Below, piece after piece: positions 9,831 to 19,115 of a stretch of 64,000 nt of DNA (position 1 is the first letter of the stretch; each line of letters begins with the position of its first letter). The translations under genes were made by a program, and so were the position numbers. The DNA comes from Shinisaurus crocodilurus (taxonomy: Eukaryota; Chordata; Lepidosauria; Squamata; Shinisauridae). Under the pieces are notes generated by a model. The model searched no databases, was not told the origin of the DNA, and saw nothing but the letters and a program-made list of their open reading frames with translations. The stretch spans positions 207,866,715 to 207,930,714 of the forward strand of contig CM037877.1 of assembly GCA_021292165.1 (NCBI GenBank). The letters run 5' to 3'.

Positions 9831-10130
9831 GGGTGAATCCACCGTGCCAGGCAGGACCCCAGTGGGTATTGCTGGGCAGACAGGCGCCCAGTTGCCTACT
9901 CCTTCCGTGGCAGCCACCACCCACCCTCTGAGGATCCTCTGAGGATTCTGAGGTGGGCAGGCGGGCAGGCGGTCTTGGTCTCCGAAGAGCCACATTGGCC
10001 ATAACAAGCAGCCGGCACAGCTCTGCAGAGAGCCGACCGGGTCCAAAGGCCTGGCTCTTAGGGGTCCTTCCTTAGAGCCAGGCATTGTGGGAGGGGTGTC
10101 CCTGGAGATCGCCCACAGTGCAACGGGTGG
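9831..10130. other. GC-rich insert splitting SINE-B, left portion
   Basis: GC-rich, CpG-containing DNA with 'GGGGTGAATCCACC', similar to hAT-B at 16058, but no terminal repeats are located. Small inverted GGCAGG/CCTGCC-type motifs occur. It is probably transposon-derived; identity is unresolved. Confidence 0.4.
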
Positions 10131-10415
10131 GTGGGAGAGATGGTGGAGGGGGCAGATGTAGAAGGAGGCTGGCAGGGGGGGAGACATGGCGTGGGCCTAG
10201 GAGGTGGGGGAGAGATGCGGGGCGGGGGGGATGCAGCAAGTTGCTGGCAGGCGGGGTAGGGGGAGATGCAGTGGGTTGCTGGGAGGTGGTGGGAGATGCA
10301 ACGGAGAATTGGGAGATGTGGGTGGGGAGATGTGGTGGGTTACTGGTAGATGTGGTGGAAGATGGGGGGAGACACGGCAGGGGCTGCCACGGGTGGGTGG
10401 GCAGACACGGTAGAA
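10131..10415 (+). repeat. G-rich imperfect minisatellite
   Basis: Successive degenerate units of the form GGGAGATGYRGTGGGTTGCT with GGGAGGTGG-like spacers are visible, e.g. at 10257, 10293, 10319 and 10340. Strong G/C strand asymmetry with frequent GGG tracts makes G-quadruplex formation on the + strand plausible. Long open frames on both strands here (141 and 152 codons) come from the repeat. Confidence 0.7.
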
Positions 10416-10471
10416 GCGCATGCATGCTCTCCTGCATGAGGCAGCAGGAGAGCTTGTGCCGGCCCCACAGG

Positions 10472-10585
10472 CTTCCCCAACCTGTCACCTCCAGATATGT
10501 TGGACTATAACTCCCATAATTCCCAATCATATGGCCATTGGCTGGGAACTATGGGAGTTGCAGTCCAGCACATCTAGAGGGGGCC
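10472..10585. mobile_element. Fold-back MITE, 'CTTCCCCAACCTG' palindromic group
   Basis: 'GCTTCCCCAACCTGTCACCT', 'TGTTGGACTATAACTCCCAT' on the left pairs with 'ACTATGGGAGTTGCAGTCCA' and 'GGGGGCCAGGTTGG' on the right around 'ATATGGCCATTGGC'. It is one of the clearest examples of this group, with arms of about 50 bp. Confidence 0.75.
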
Positions 10586-10639
10586 AGGTTGGTCTATTAT
10601 AATTGGCACTGGCTTTGTAGAGTCCTTCCCTTCACTTGC

Positions 10640-10715
10640 CACCTGGCCATTTAACTGGAGATGCTGGGGACTGAAGCTGGGACCTTCTGTCTGCAAAGCA
10701 AGTGCACTGAGATAT
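10640..10715 (-). mobile_element. tRNA-SINE family B, 5' part
   Basis: 'GGAGATGCTGGGGACTGAAG', 'GGGACCTTCTGTCTGCAAAG' is the reverse complement of the tRNA-like head (box B region and downstream) of SINE-B. Together with 9738-9830 it makes one interrupted element. Confidence 0.65.
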
Positions 10716-11172
10716 GCAGCAGTTGTTTTGTGACCTGCTGGAGACCCTAGTTATAACAAGTCTACATAATTTTCTGTAAGTCACATCAACCTAGGTTCCA
10801 ATAACTACCATTTTCACAATTTCGGAGATCAGCAGTACATAGATGCAAAGTTGCTAGATCTATAAGGGGGGGGGGAGGATACACTCTAGTCTGATATTGT
10901 TTATACATGTTTGGTACGCACCAGTAACTGGTACACTTAATGAGAACATAGGTACTGCTTTTGTTTAATAGGTACACTCGGAGACTGTGCTCAGAAAGAT
11001 AATCTTGCCAGAGTCATGTGAGCATCAGTTGCACACTACGCAGACTTCTCAGCCACCCACACACTCATACCTCATAAAGCAAATGCAAGAACCAGGCACA
11101 TATAATGCCACTCTTTCCCACATAATCAGTTCTGACACCTGTGCGTGCTCCTGTGCCACCTGCTGACATTGA
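10716..11172. other. Unassigned non-coding DNA
   Basis: A G-run is at 10866-10875. No exon, RNA gene or further repeat recognised. Confidence 0.45.
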
Positions 11173-11346
11173 CTGCATTCATACGACAAGACAACCCATC
11201 GTGGATAACTAGGCACAATGGGTTGTCGTCGTGTCATCTGAACCCAGACCGCTTCCCTCAGGGTGGCTTGTTTTTCGGGAACAAACTACCCTGACAACCC
11301 ATGGTTTGTTTTAGCAGATGGGTTGTCATGTCGTCTGAACCCGGGA
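11173..11346. mobile_element. MITE of the 'GTCTGAACCC' group
   Basis: Left 'TTCATACGACAAGACAACCC' and right 'GGGTTGTCATGTCGTCTGAA' are inverted ends. Internal copies of 'GGGTTGTC' and 'GTCATCTGAACCC' repeat the terminal motif, as in 29768-30098 and 31325-31515. No transposase; the target duplication is unclear. Confidence 0.65.
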
Positions 11347-11516
11347 GAGCAATTTCATCATGGATTGCGGGGATCAGCTAGCAGCAAGAACACCTGTCCA
11401 TTACCTACTCTACTTCACTGCTCCCTTTGGTAGCTGAAACAGACAAGAAAATTGACAAGGCAAGACTACACATATTGGATAGCTGTAAGAGTGCACTTTC
11501 GCACTTGCAAAAGACC

Positions 11517-11627
11517 GGTGGTGGTGGTGGTGGTGGTGGTGGTGGTGGTGGTGGTGGTGATGATGATGATGATCATCATCATCATCATCACCACCACCAC
11601 CACCACCACCACCACCACTACCACCAC
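11517..11627. repeat. Self-complementary compound trinucleotide array
   Basis: The order is (GGT)n, (GAT)5, (ATC)6, (ACC)n with a GATC centre at 11571-11574. The right half is almost the reverse complement of the left half, giving arms of about 55 nt. The differences are one repeat unit in the GAT/ATC part and a CTA interruption near 11619. The long histidine, glycine and valine frames here are by-products. Confidence 0.95.
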
Positions 11628-11630
11628 AGT

Positions 11631-12287
11631 GGTACAATTTCACAGTGGTACAATTGCACAAATTGCACAATTTTCAGGGCCCAAAAAATTAAAGAAAAAA
11701 GACTCCAATTGTGCATTTTTGAGGCTCCGGGAAACAACAACAACAACAACAGTGAACAAAAAAAGGGTAGCTATCAAAGCGGGGAGGGGGAGACAAGATG
11801 GGTTTGGCCACAAAGGGCACTGTGATACATGCCACAGCCGGCTGGAGGACTGAGGGGGAAAGTGGGGGAGAACAAGCCATGGTAAGCCAATCATCTGTCA
11901 GGTGTACCATTGGTTGTTCCGCAAACAACCCACACTGCATAGCTTATTCGCAGGGTGGATTAGTGTAATGAGAGAACACGGCCACTGTCACTTGACCCTC
12001 ACATACATGCCTCAACACAAGCCTGACACAGCCACATATATGCAGAACCACATCTCTCTGTTTATTTTGACCGTCTCTCATGTTCATAGTGAGACAAAGA
12101 CACATGCACATGCATGTTTCTGCAGGGCATAAATGTCAGTGTTTGAGCTGCTTCAGATGTCACTTTGGCCTATTCGGATCTTAAAGATGTGAGAAAGGAG
12201 GGGTGGAAAAAAGATGTGTCTTCACAATATCTGAAACAGCCCTAAATCAGGTCTTAGCATTCTGTGTGTCAGATTTTTATCTGACTA
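11631..12287. other. Unassigned non-coding DNA
   Basis: Contains a short direct repeat 'CAGTGGTACAATT' (11626-11653), an (AAC)n run (11735-11750) and no recognised gene or mobile element. Confidence 0.45.
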
Positions 12288-12504
12288 TAGCCCTATTCAG
12301 GTGTTCCTAAACTGGGGAGACTAAACACATGGGGAGAGGGAGCACTCCAGCCCCAGCCCCAGCCCCTCCCTCGTCACCATCTACTCATACAAATCAACAT
12401 TCAGGAAGCTCTCCTCTTCAGAAAGTTGCCCTCCACGAGTAGAGGGCGATGAAAGCTACAGTGGAGGGGTCGAGGCTACTGTGCTCCTTCTACTCGCAAG
12501 ATAG

Positions 12505-13308
12505 AAGAAAATAGATCATTTTCTCTATCTTGGCAGCTATCTTTCTGTTACAGCTAAGAATGAAACATAGAGTGTTCGAGGATCGGGATATTTGTAAGAA
12601 GACCAAAACACTGGTTTATGAAGCCATTGTATTACCAACTTTATTGTATGCCTGCGAAACATGAACTATCTATAAACGTCACTTCCACCTCCTTGAAAGG
12701 TTTCATCAACGTTGCCTCCGGAAAATCCTGCGAATTACTTGGGAAGATAGGCGAACAAATGTCAGTGTACTGGAAGAAGCAAAGACTACTAGCATTGAAA
12801 AAATGATCCTTCAACGCCAACTTCAGTGGACCGGTCATGTTGTTCGAATGCCTGACTGCCGTCTCCCAAAGCAGTTACTTTACTCCCAACTCAAGGATGG
12901 AAAGCGGAATATTGGTGGTCAATATAAGAGGTTTAAAGATGTTCTTAAGGCTAATCTAAAAAAATGCAATATAAACATCGAAAACTGGGAAGCTCTGGCC
13001 CATGAACGATCTAACTGGAGGTTGGCCTTTCACAAAGGTTCTATGGACTTTGAAGAAGCCCGAGTGCAAGGTGAAAGGGAGAAACGTGCTAAGCGAAAAG
13101 CACGTCAAATGAATCCTTTACAGGACCATCTTCTATCTGGTAACCTGTGTCCTCACTGTGGGAAGCTGTGTGGATCTAGAATTGGCCTCCATAGTCACTT
13201 ACGGACCCATCGCTAGAGTCTACACAATCTTCCTTACAATTTCCTCCTTTTATCCTGGAAGACAATCTTACTCGTTTACGAGTGATCGCCTGATGATGAT
13301 GATGACTC
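12505..13308 (+). mobile_element. ZF-LINE: non-LTR retrotransposon 3' end, copy 1
   Basis: 5'-truncated LINE carrying the C-terminus of a reverse transcriptase polyprotein, then a C2H2 finger, a ~60-bp 3' UTR, a small hairpin (ACTCG-TTTA-CGAGT, 13269-13282), 'GATCGCC' and a (TGA)n tail. Other copies are 39113-39618 (-) and 63139-63666 (+). The clade is not certain; it is not CR1, L2 or BovB by its C-terminal sequence. The flanks 'TAGCCCTATTCAGGTG' (12290) and 'CACCCTTGAATAGG' (13322) look like inverted ends of an older MITE it landed in. Confidence 0.8.
12545..13216 (+). pseudogene. ZF-LINE polyprotein C-terminus with C2H2 finger
   Basis: A single frame reads 'RVFEDRDI', 'LVYEAIVLPTLLYACET', a TGA at 12662 where a tryptophan codon is expected, 'LLERFHQRCLRKIL', 'LQWTGHVVRMPDCRLPKQLL' and 'GKRNIGGQYKRFKDVLK'. 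A basic stretch follows, then 'CPHCGKLCGSRIGLHSHLRT' with histidine next, fitting C-x2-C-x12-H-x3-H. The catalytic reverse transcriptase core lies upstream and is absent. The block 'DHFLYLGSYLS' at 12514 in another frame suggests a deletion before 12545. It is a decayed fragment with one nonsense codon. Confidence 0.82.
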
Positions 13309-13369
13309 GCATGTTAAGTCACCCTTGAATAGGCCTTACTTGGTTATTGCAAAGTTATATATTATTGGT

Positions 13370-13535
13370 AACTCCTGTTTTTACTGAATTTTTTTTATTG
13401 AATATGTATTTATTGATTCTTTTAATTGTATTTTTCATTGTATGGGCTTTTTAAAATCTTGTATGCTACATTGAGAGGGTTCCACCCTTAAAAGTGGCCT
13501 AAAAATAATTTAAAGTAAAATAAATTAATTAAATA
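13370..13535 (+). mobile_element. LINE 3' tail (L2-like)
   Basis: T-rich sequence ends in 'GTATGCTACATTGAGAGGGT', 'AAAGTGGCCTAAAAATAATT' and (TAAAAT)n, the form of an L2-like 3' UTR. No coding part. Confidence 0.5.
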
Positions 13536-13579
13536 TCCAGATTTCTAGTGCTCCCTGTTTCTGCTCTCCCCCATTGTGG

Positions 13580-13800
13580 TTTAAGAATGTAAGAGACTTC
13601 CTGAATCAGAATAAGGATCTATCTTGTCCAGTATCCTTTTTCCAATAGTAGCCAAGCATATGCCCAGAGGAAGCCTATAAACAGGATTATGAAGGCAACA
13701 GCCCTCTTCTGTTGTATGTCCGCACATTCAAAGGTATATTGCCTCTGCACATGGAGGTTCCATTTAGTGATTCATATCATGATGAATAGTCATTGTTAGA
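13580..13800 (-). mobile_element. Old reptile SINE/LINE-tail repeat
   Basis: 'AAGAATGTAAGAGACTTCCT', 'GAATCAGAATAAGGATCTAT', 'CCAGTATCC', 'GGTATATTGCCTCTGCACAT' and 'GAATAGTCATTG' resemble the widespread sauropsid repeat 'AAGAACATAAGAAGAGCC'. A better copy is at 28358-28560. Confidence 0.5.
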
Positions 13801-13817
13801 CCTATCTTTTGTGAATT

Positions 13818-13854
<37 letters not shown>
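13818..13854 (+). repeat. (TC)n(CA)n microsatellite
   Basis: Eleven or more TC units pass directly into CA units. Confidence 0.95.
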
Positions 13855-13921
13855 GTATTTACATCAGGAGGGAAGTGGCCATTGCCATGGGTGCCAATGG
13901 GTGCTTCCCTTCCAATGCACT

Positions 13922-14128
13922 GAGAGCCAGCGTGGTATAGTGGTTAGAGTGTTGGACTGGGACTTGAGAGACTAGTCCCCACTTGGCCATGAAACTCACT
14001 GGGTGACTTTGGGCTAGTCACTGACTCTCAGCCTAACCTACCTCACAGGGATGTTGTGAGGGTAAAATGGAGAGGAGGAGGAGGATTATGTAAGCCACCT
14101 TGAGTTCCTTACAACAGGAAAAAAGGCA

Positions 14129-14166
<38 letters not shown>
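13922..14166 (+). mobile_element. tRNA-SINE family A, copy 1
   Basis: The head 'AGCCAGCGTGGTATAGTGGT', 'TAGAGTGTTGGACTGGGACT' is tRNA-like with a box A around TAGTGGTTAGAG. Box B is degraded here but intact in the 46502 copy. The body has 'GTCACTGACTCTCAGCCTAA' and 'TACCTCACAGGG'. The tail ends 'GGAAAAAAGGCAGG' then (AT)17. No target duplication was resolved. Confidence 0.85.
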
Positions 14167-14167
<1 letters not shown>

Positions 14168-14224
14168 CTGCCTTTTTCATAAATAAATACCAGCTGGGGA
14201 GGGATAATTTCCAACAATAACCCA

Positions 14225-14535
14225 GCCCAGCACTAAATTGAATAGATGAAATGAAACAGTCTTTTAAAAATATTTTAACTGCTGCTTGCTTTATTTTTAA
14301 TATGTTTAATGCTGCATTTTAAAATCATCTTCTCCCTGTTTTTAGCTGCTCGGTTATTTATCTCTTTTAATGAATTTTTGTTACTGCCTTTAAAAACAAT
14401 TCTTTTTAATATGGTTTATATTGTGGTTTTATCATTGGTTTTATTTTTGCTTTTATTATGTACATTGTCCGGAGAGCTTCAGCTATTGGGCAATTCATAA
14501 ATTAAATAAAAGCAATTAATAAATGTAAATGAAAT
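14225..14535 (+). mobile_element. LINE 3' tail (L2-like)
   Basis: A T/A-rich UTR ends in 'CCGGAGAGCTTCAGCTATTG', 'GGCAATTCATAAATTAAATAAAAG'-type A-rich sequence. The structure matches LINE 3' ends elsewhere in the window (6255, 26463). Confidence 0.5.
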
Positions 14536-14537
14536 GT

Positions 14538-14705
14538 AATGGGTGACTTTGGGCCAGTCACTGACTCTCAGCCTAACCTACCTCACAGGGCTGTCGTGAG
14601 GATAAAATGGAGAGGAGGAGGACTATGTAAGCCGCCTTGGGTTCCTTGCAGGAAAAAAGGTGGGGTATAATATAATAATAATAAATAAATAAATAATAAA
14701 TAAGA
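14538..14705 (+). mobile_element. tRNA-SINE family A, 5'-truncated copy
   Basis: Starts inside the body at 'GGGTGACTTTGGGCCAGTCA', continues 'CCTCACAGGGCTGTCGTGAG' and 'GCCGCCTTGGGTTCCTTGCA', and ends with (TAA)n(TAAA)n. The tRNA head is missing. Confidence 0.8.
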
Positions 14706-15811
14706 ACCTCCCTTTCATTCTGGTCACAATCCTGTCACACACTGAGCTTCCAGCATTTAATCTGCCAGGTGTTAAACTCTTGCTTTACCTTATGAGCACA
14801 GTCTCATTATTGCAGCTCTCACACTGTCCTTGGGACTATTTGTTCAAAGATGAAGAGCAGCTTAAAGCAGCAAGTCTTTAAGAAGCAAACAGGGGAAAGT
14901 AATTTCCAGAGCTACCCCTAGTCCCATGAAAAAAGAACTAAGGCTGCCTTAAGTATGGACCTGCGCATGTGCCGGCAGCTCTATCTGTGGCTCACAGCTG
15001 TCACACACATGATCGAAGTATGATAGGCATGCACAGTGACAGCACCGAGTCCAATAGCTATAACTGGCGAACGGACCAGAGACTCATCCATGTCATTGAG
15101 CCCCTTCAGCCAAATGAGGAAGGGCAAAGAGCACCAAGCCAGCAGCCAGTGATGTTCCCCCAGCTTTTCCATTACATGCACCCACCTGACTCTTCCTTCC
15201 AACTGGTCCCCTCCGGGCAGCAGCAGAAGCAAGATGGCACCCCTGGCTCTGCAGGACATCTGCTTATGCCTTCGTGCCTTGCAGCACTGCCTGAAGGAGG
15301 CCTGTTGCCATCCACAAAGGCAGCATCTGTCAGAAGGAAGACCTGAGCTAGATCATGATTCCTGCTTCCCCAGTACCCATAGAGACCACAACTATAAGAG
15401 GGGAGGAGAGAGAGAGAGAGGAACTTTCTAGTGTTGTGAGGACAGGTCATTCCATCAAGGTTAAGCAATCTCCTGGAGGGGGGTGGAATGGAGAGTCTGA
15501 GCTAGGAATAGGTGATGTGCATAAAAGCCAGAGAGAAGGAGAATCGGTGTTGGCAATATATTATAGTAAGGGTTGTTTTATGGCTACTTTATAAAGAGTA
15601 ACACATTTAATAATTGAGGCACTAACATCTCAATGGTTAGACAGACAGACACCAGTTATGAGTTCAGCAGATTACCTGTAGCTATCGCTTGTTAGCACTT
15701 AGGTTCCCTCCCAGGAAGGAAAGTTTTGGATATCTTTAGAACCATCCGCAAGGCACACACTGCTTATCTGCCTCATGTTTGCCACATTTCCCATAATTTA
15801 AGATATTAAAC
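14706..15811. other. Unassigned non-coding DNA
   Basis: A (GA)n run is at 15403-15421. The 125-codon frame at 14969-15346 has no domain and overlaps an opposite frame of 92 codons. Confidence 0.4.
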
Positions 15812-15902
15812 AATGCAATCTTATACAGGTCTACTCAGGAATAAGTACCACTGGATTAAATGGGGCTTACTCCCAGGTAAGTGGCTGTAGGATTGCAGCC
15901 AG
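15812..15902. mobile_element. 'CAATCCTAT...ATAGGATTG' MITE
   Basis: Inverted ends 'CAATGCAATCTTATACAG' and 'CTGTAGGATTGCAGCC' enclose 'CTACTCAGGAATAAGTACCA' and 'GGGGCTTACTCCCAGGTAAG'. Partial relatives occur near 21875, 38585, 40090, 42140, 44665 and 55935. Confidence 0.65.
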
Positions 15903-16057
15903 AGTGTCAGGACAGACAACTGAGAAGTAAGTCGGGGCAAACCAAACTTTGCATTTCATGACATTAACATGACGGTACATAAATAACATGCCATTACTGA
16001 CTTTTCCACCCCAGGGGTGGTCTTACTAGAAGAAAGCAAGCACAGGCAGCTGCCTAG

Positions 16058-16364
16058 CAGGGCCAGCCCTCCTATGAGGTGGAGTGAATCCCCACCTCAG
16101 GCAGCAGATCAGGAAGGGCGGCAGAGGAATAGGGCGGGCACTTTGGTAAGCCCCACTGGCCATTCTCCTGCTGCAGCAAGGAAGCAGCCACTGTGGCTCT
16201 CTGGAGCAGCAGCCACCCCACCCGTCCCATGCCTCATTCTGACTAAGGCACAGGCAGGTGGCCGCTCTGCAGAGCCACAGCAAGAGAACGCTCCCCCGCT
16301 CCCCCTCAGCAGCAGCAGTGTGTCCTCCCCGCCTCAGGCGGCATGAGATCCTGCACCAGCCTTG
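16058..16364 (+). mobile_element. hAT-B MITE
   Basis: Begins CAGGGCCAGCCCTCC and ends with the inverted form CACCAGCCTTG. Seven bases, TGCCTAG, are repeated directly at 16051-16057 and 16365-16371. The interior has 'CACCTCAGGCAGCAGA' and, near the right end, 'CCGCCTCAGGCGGCA'. The overlapping 109- and 85-codon frames are non-functional. Confidence 0.7.
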
Positions 16365-16371
16365 TGCCTAG

Positions 16372-18118
16372 AGCAGCACTTGGGAGGGAAAGACTTACAC
16401 TGCAACAGCCACAGACAAGAGGGCCTTTCGGCTGCTGCGACGAATCACATGCTTCTCATGTGTAAGAATGGCAGGAAGTAAAGGGAAAATACAGGGCCTG
16501 ATGGGATAGGGAGGAGAGGAAGGGTCAGGAAATAGATGACGGGTTCCAGCAGCAGCTGGAGGGAGGAAGAGTAAGGAGAGCCATCAGCCCATGACCAAGG
16601 GTACCTGGGTAGACAAGATCCAGTCAGTTGGACTCAAACCAGAGTAAGGCAGGGGGGGGAGGTACTGGCTGACTTGGCTCTGGGGGCCCACAGTGCCATG
16701 TGGGATGGGCTGCCATGGACAGACACTCCAGGATCTGGCCCTGGGAGGGGACTGGTCAGTAGGGACGTGCTTCGGATTCAGCCAAATCCCAAGCCAAATC
16801 AAACCAATTCGGGAGATGTCCAATTCAAAGCAGGGCGCCTCCGAAGGGGACTGAATCCAAATCTGAACACTGCTGAAGATTTGGGATTGGGAGGGACACA
16901 GAGACACACAGTACATCTCCAAAAATCAATGCATTTTCTTCCAAACGCTCCATATGAGGAAAATACGAGGGAGGGGAGAGAAGGAATGAAGCGGAGGGGG
17001 TGTAGTGTTGTGACTGACATCTCTCTGGCTTCTAATCACAGTTAATGGTTTTACCAGGGCTCTCCAATCCCAGTGCTTTGGGGGGGGGGATAAATGCACA
17101 AATTTGTATGTGCTATTGTATGTGCTAATTTACATATGCTCTAAAGTCCATCTCAGTGTGTGTCTTTAAGGAACCCTGTCTCCTGAGGACACCCCATTTG
17201 TAAAAAAAAGGGGGGGGAGAGATATATGGACAGGGGAGTGGCGGGCATTTGATTTCAGAAAAAAACCTCAGGCAGAAAGGTGGGGGGGCAGCAGGAGGTG
17301 AACATGTGGGCAAAAAGCCAGCTAATCCAGGGGGATCAGATGCAAAAGAGATCATTGGGGCTACTGCCCCTTTATTTCAGCAAGTGCTGATGGACAGCAG
17401 GGTGGTGGGGCAGATGGCCTCGCCAGAGATTCAGGGCTCCAAATGAATCAGAGTTCCAGGCCTAGTGGGCTGCCCCCTAACACTGCCTCTGGTTCTCTCC
17501 CCCAGGAGCAAACAGACCAACTCATTCTCAGCTGAATCTGGACTGAATCTTGTGGTCAGTTCACACGCTTACTGGGCCAGCATGTTGTCATAGCCTCCCA
17601 AGGCTTGCCAGCTATTGATCTTGGCCCTGCAACCCATTCTGAATGCAGGCCGCAGTGGCTACTCCCACCCCCACCCAAAAATATTCAACAATGAAACACA
17701 TCCCTCACTGTTAGCATTGCTGTGTTATCCCTCTGTCAGGAGTTCTCTCCTCCAATTTCCATCGCCTTGCCAGAACACTGCAAAAAACGATCCCAGTGCT
17801 AATCGGCCTCACAAACAAAGCTATTTCTTTCTTCAGTGGTCTGCAGAATCTGGCAGGTTCATCACACTCTGTCATGACTCGTCTCTTTCTTGCTCCGACT
17901 TTAATTTTTAAAGAGGCAGGAGCACTCCAGCACACAAATGTTTTTAATACCTATAGCGCCTTCCAACCAGTGACTTTGAGCTTTTAAGTAACAGGTGACA
18001 GAATACAGCAACTATTCTCACTATGAGTGAAGAACGGCATTTAGTTACTAGGGCAGTGAAAGTGTTTATTTCAAGTTATGGACATTGCATTGGGGGGGGG
18101 GGTGTTTTTCCCAGCAGG
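16372..18118. other. Unassigned non-coding DNA
   Basis: G-runs are at 17081-17089, 17205-17217 and 18092-18101. A possible old AT-rich repeat containing 'GATTCAGCCAAATCCCAAG' starts near 16765. The 123-codon frame at 16674-17045 shows no domain. Confidence 0.4.
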
Positions 18119-18120
18119 AG

Positions 18121-18155
<35 letters not shown>

Positions 18156-18164
18156 ATTATTATT
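18121..18164 (+). repeat. (TTG)n(TTA)n microsatellite
   Basis: About 11 TTG units followed by three TTA-type units. Confidence 0.95.
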
Positions 18165-19067
18165 GTGTATGTTTGATCATCAGCATCATTTGGGCTAAAC
18201 TACATGCTACATTAAATACTTTGCATACAGCTGATCCTTACCTTTTTATTTACTTCCGTGTAAGCACGCAACCTCCAATCCAGATCAGGACCACTGTGCT
18301 CAGGTAAAGGTGGTTTAAACCTTCCCACCCAGCCACTTTTCCTTCTTTAAATTCACCCCCACACACACTCACCATGCAAGGGGGCTAAAAAAAGAGAGAG
18401 AGAAACTCTATTAGTGCCAATGGAGTTTTGGCAAATTTAAAGAGAAACAAGGTTAGGCATGCTCAGCTCAAGGGAGAGACTAGGTGGCCTGTATATGCAG
18501 CCTCTTCCCTGCCCCGCCTGAAGCATTTGCAGTTTGTTTCGGCTTCCACTTCCAAGGCTCTGCTGGTTCCCACCACCCACAGCAGGGAGTGGGGAGCAGC
18601 ATTTCTTTGCCGTCTTCCCCAGCCAATTTTTTAATTCCCTCCCCCGCACCCCAACACACACTGTGACTCAATAAGGGGAAATTAACTATGCCAGCTTCAG
18701 GCTGGCATAGTTGATGGGGCCGATCCTGGAGCCTCTTGCGGGAGTAGAAGGGCTGGATCCAAGGACATCTCCAACCCACCTTGCATTCCACTGCTAGAAT
18801 GCTCCATTTGGGGGCCTACTGCTGGCAGGAACACCATTGGTGGTAGATTTATGCATGCAGAACTTTCTGTGGGCAAAATTGGGGCCTATGGGGTGGAGTG
18901 GTTTTCCACCAGTGGAGGGTGCCTCCACCCCATCCTAACCCCCACCAGTCAAAAGGTCTGGGGGTTAGGATTGCTCTGTTAGACCTGATATTGTCTGATA
19001 ATCTAATTATTAAATATAGTCGGAAGAGAAGCTGATCATCATTGAAGCCACAGATGCCTCCAGCCAA
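18165..19067. other. Unassigned DNA with a small hairpin
   Basis: An exact inverted repeat, AACTATGCCAGC-TTCAG-GCTGGCATAGTT, lies at 18684-18712. I see no U tract or other terminator feature, and nothing else is assignable. Confidence 0.45.
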
Positions 19068-19115
19068 TGCCATCTTGAGCTCCATGGAGGAAAGGTGGAA
19101 TATAAATGTAAAAAG
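19068..19115 (+). mobile_element. Short LINE tail fragment
   Basis: 'CTCCATGGAGGAAAGGTGGA', 'ATATAAATGTAAAAAG' is the terminal motif of L2-like LINE or SINE 3' ends. Confidence 0.4.

Noticed and set aside
11410..11853. Histidine-, glycine- and valine-run open frames of 86-133 codons on both strands
   Set aside because: They are translations of the GGT/GAT/ATC/ACC microsatellite; every frame is open because the repeat lacks stops.
13139..13216. Host C2H2 zinc-finger gene exon
   Set aside because: A single finger at the end of a reverse transcriptase remnant, repeated in two other LINE copies; it belongs to the transposon.
18684..18712. Transcription terminator-like hairpin
   Set aside because: Vertebrate context, no T tract and no adjacent gene; more likely a remnant of a fold-back MITE.
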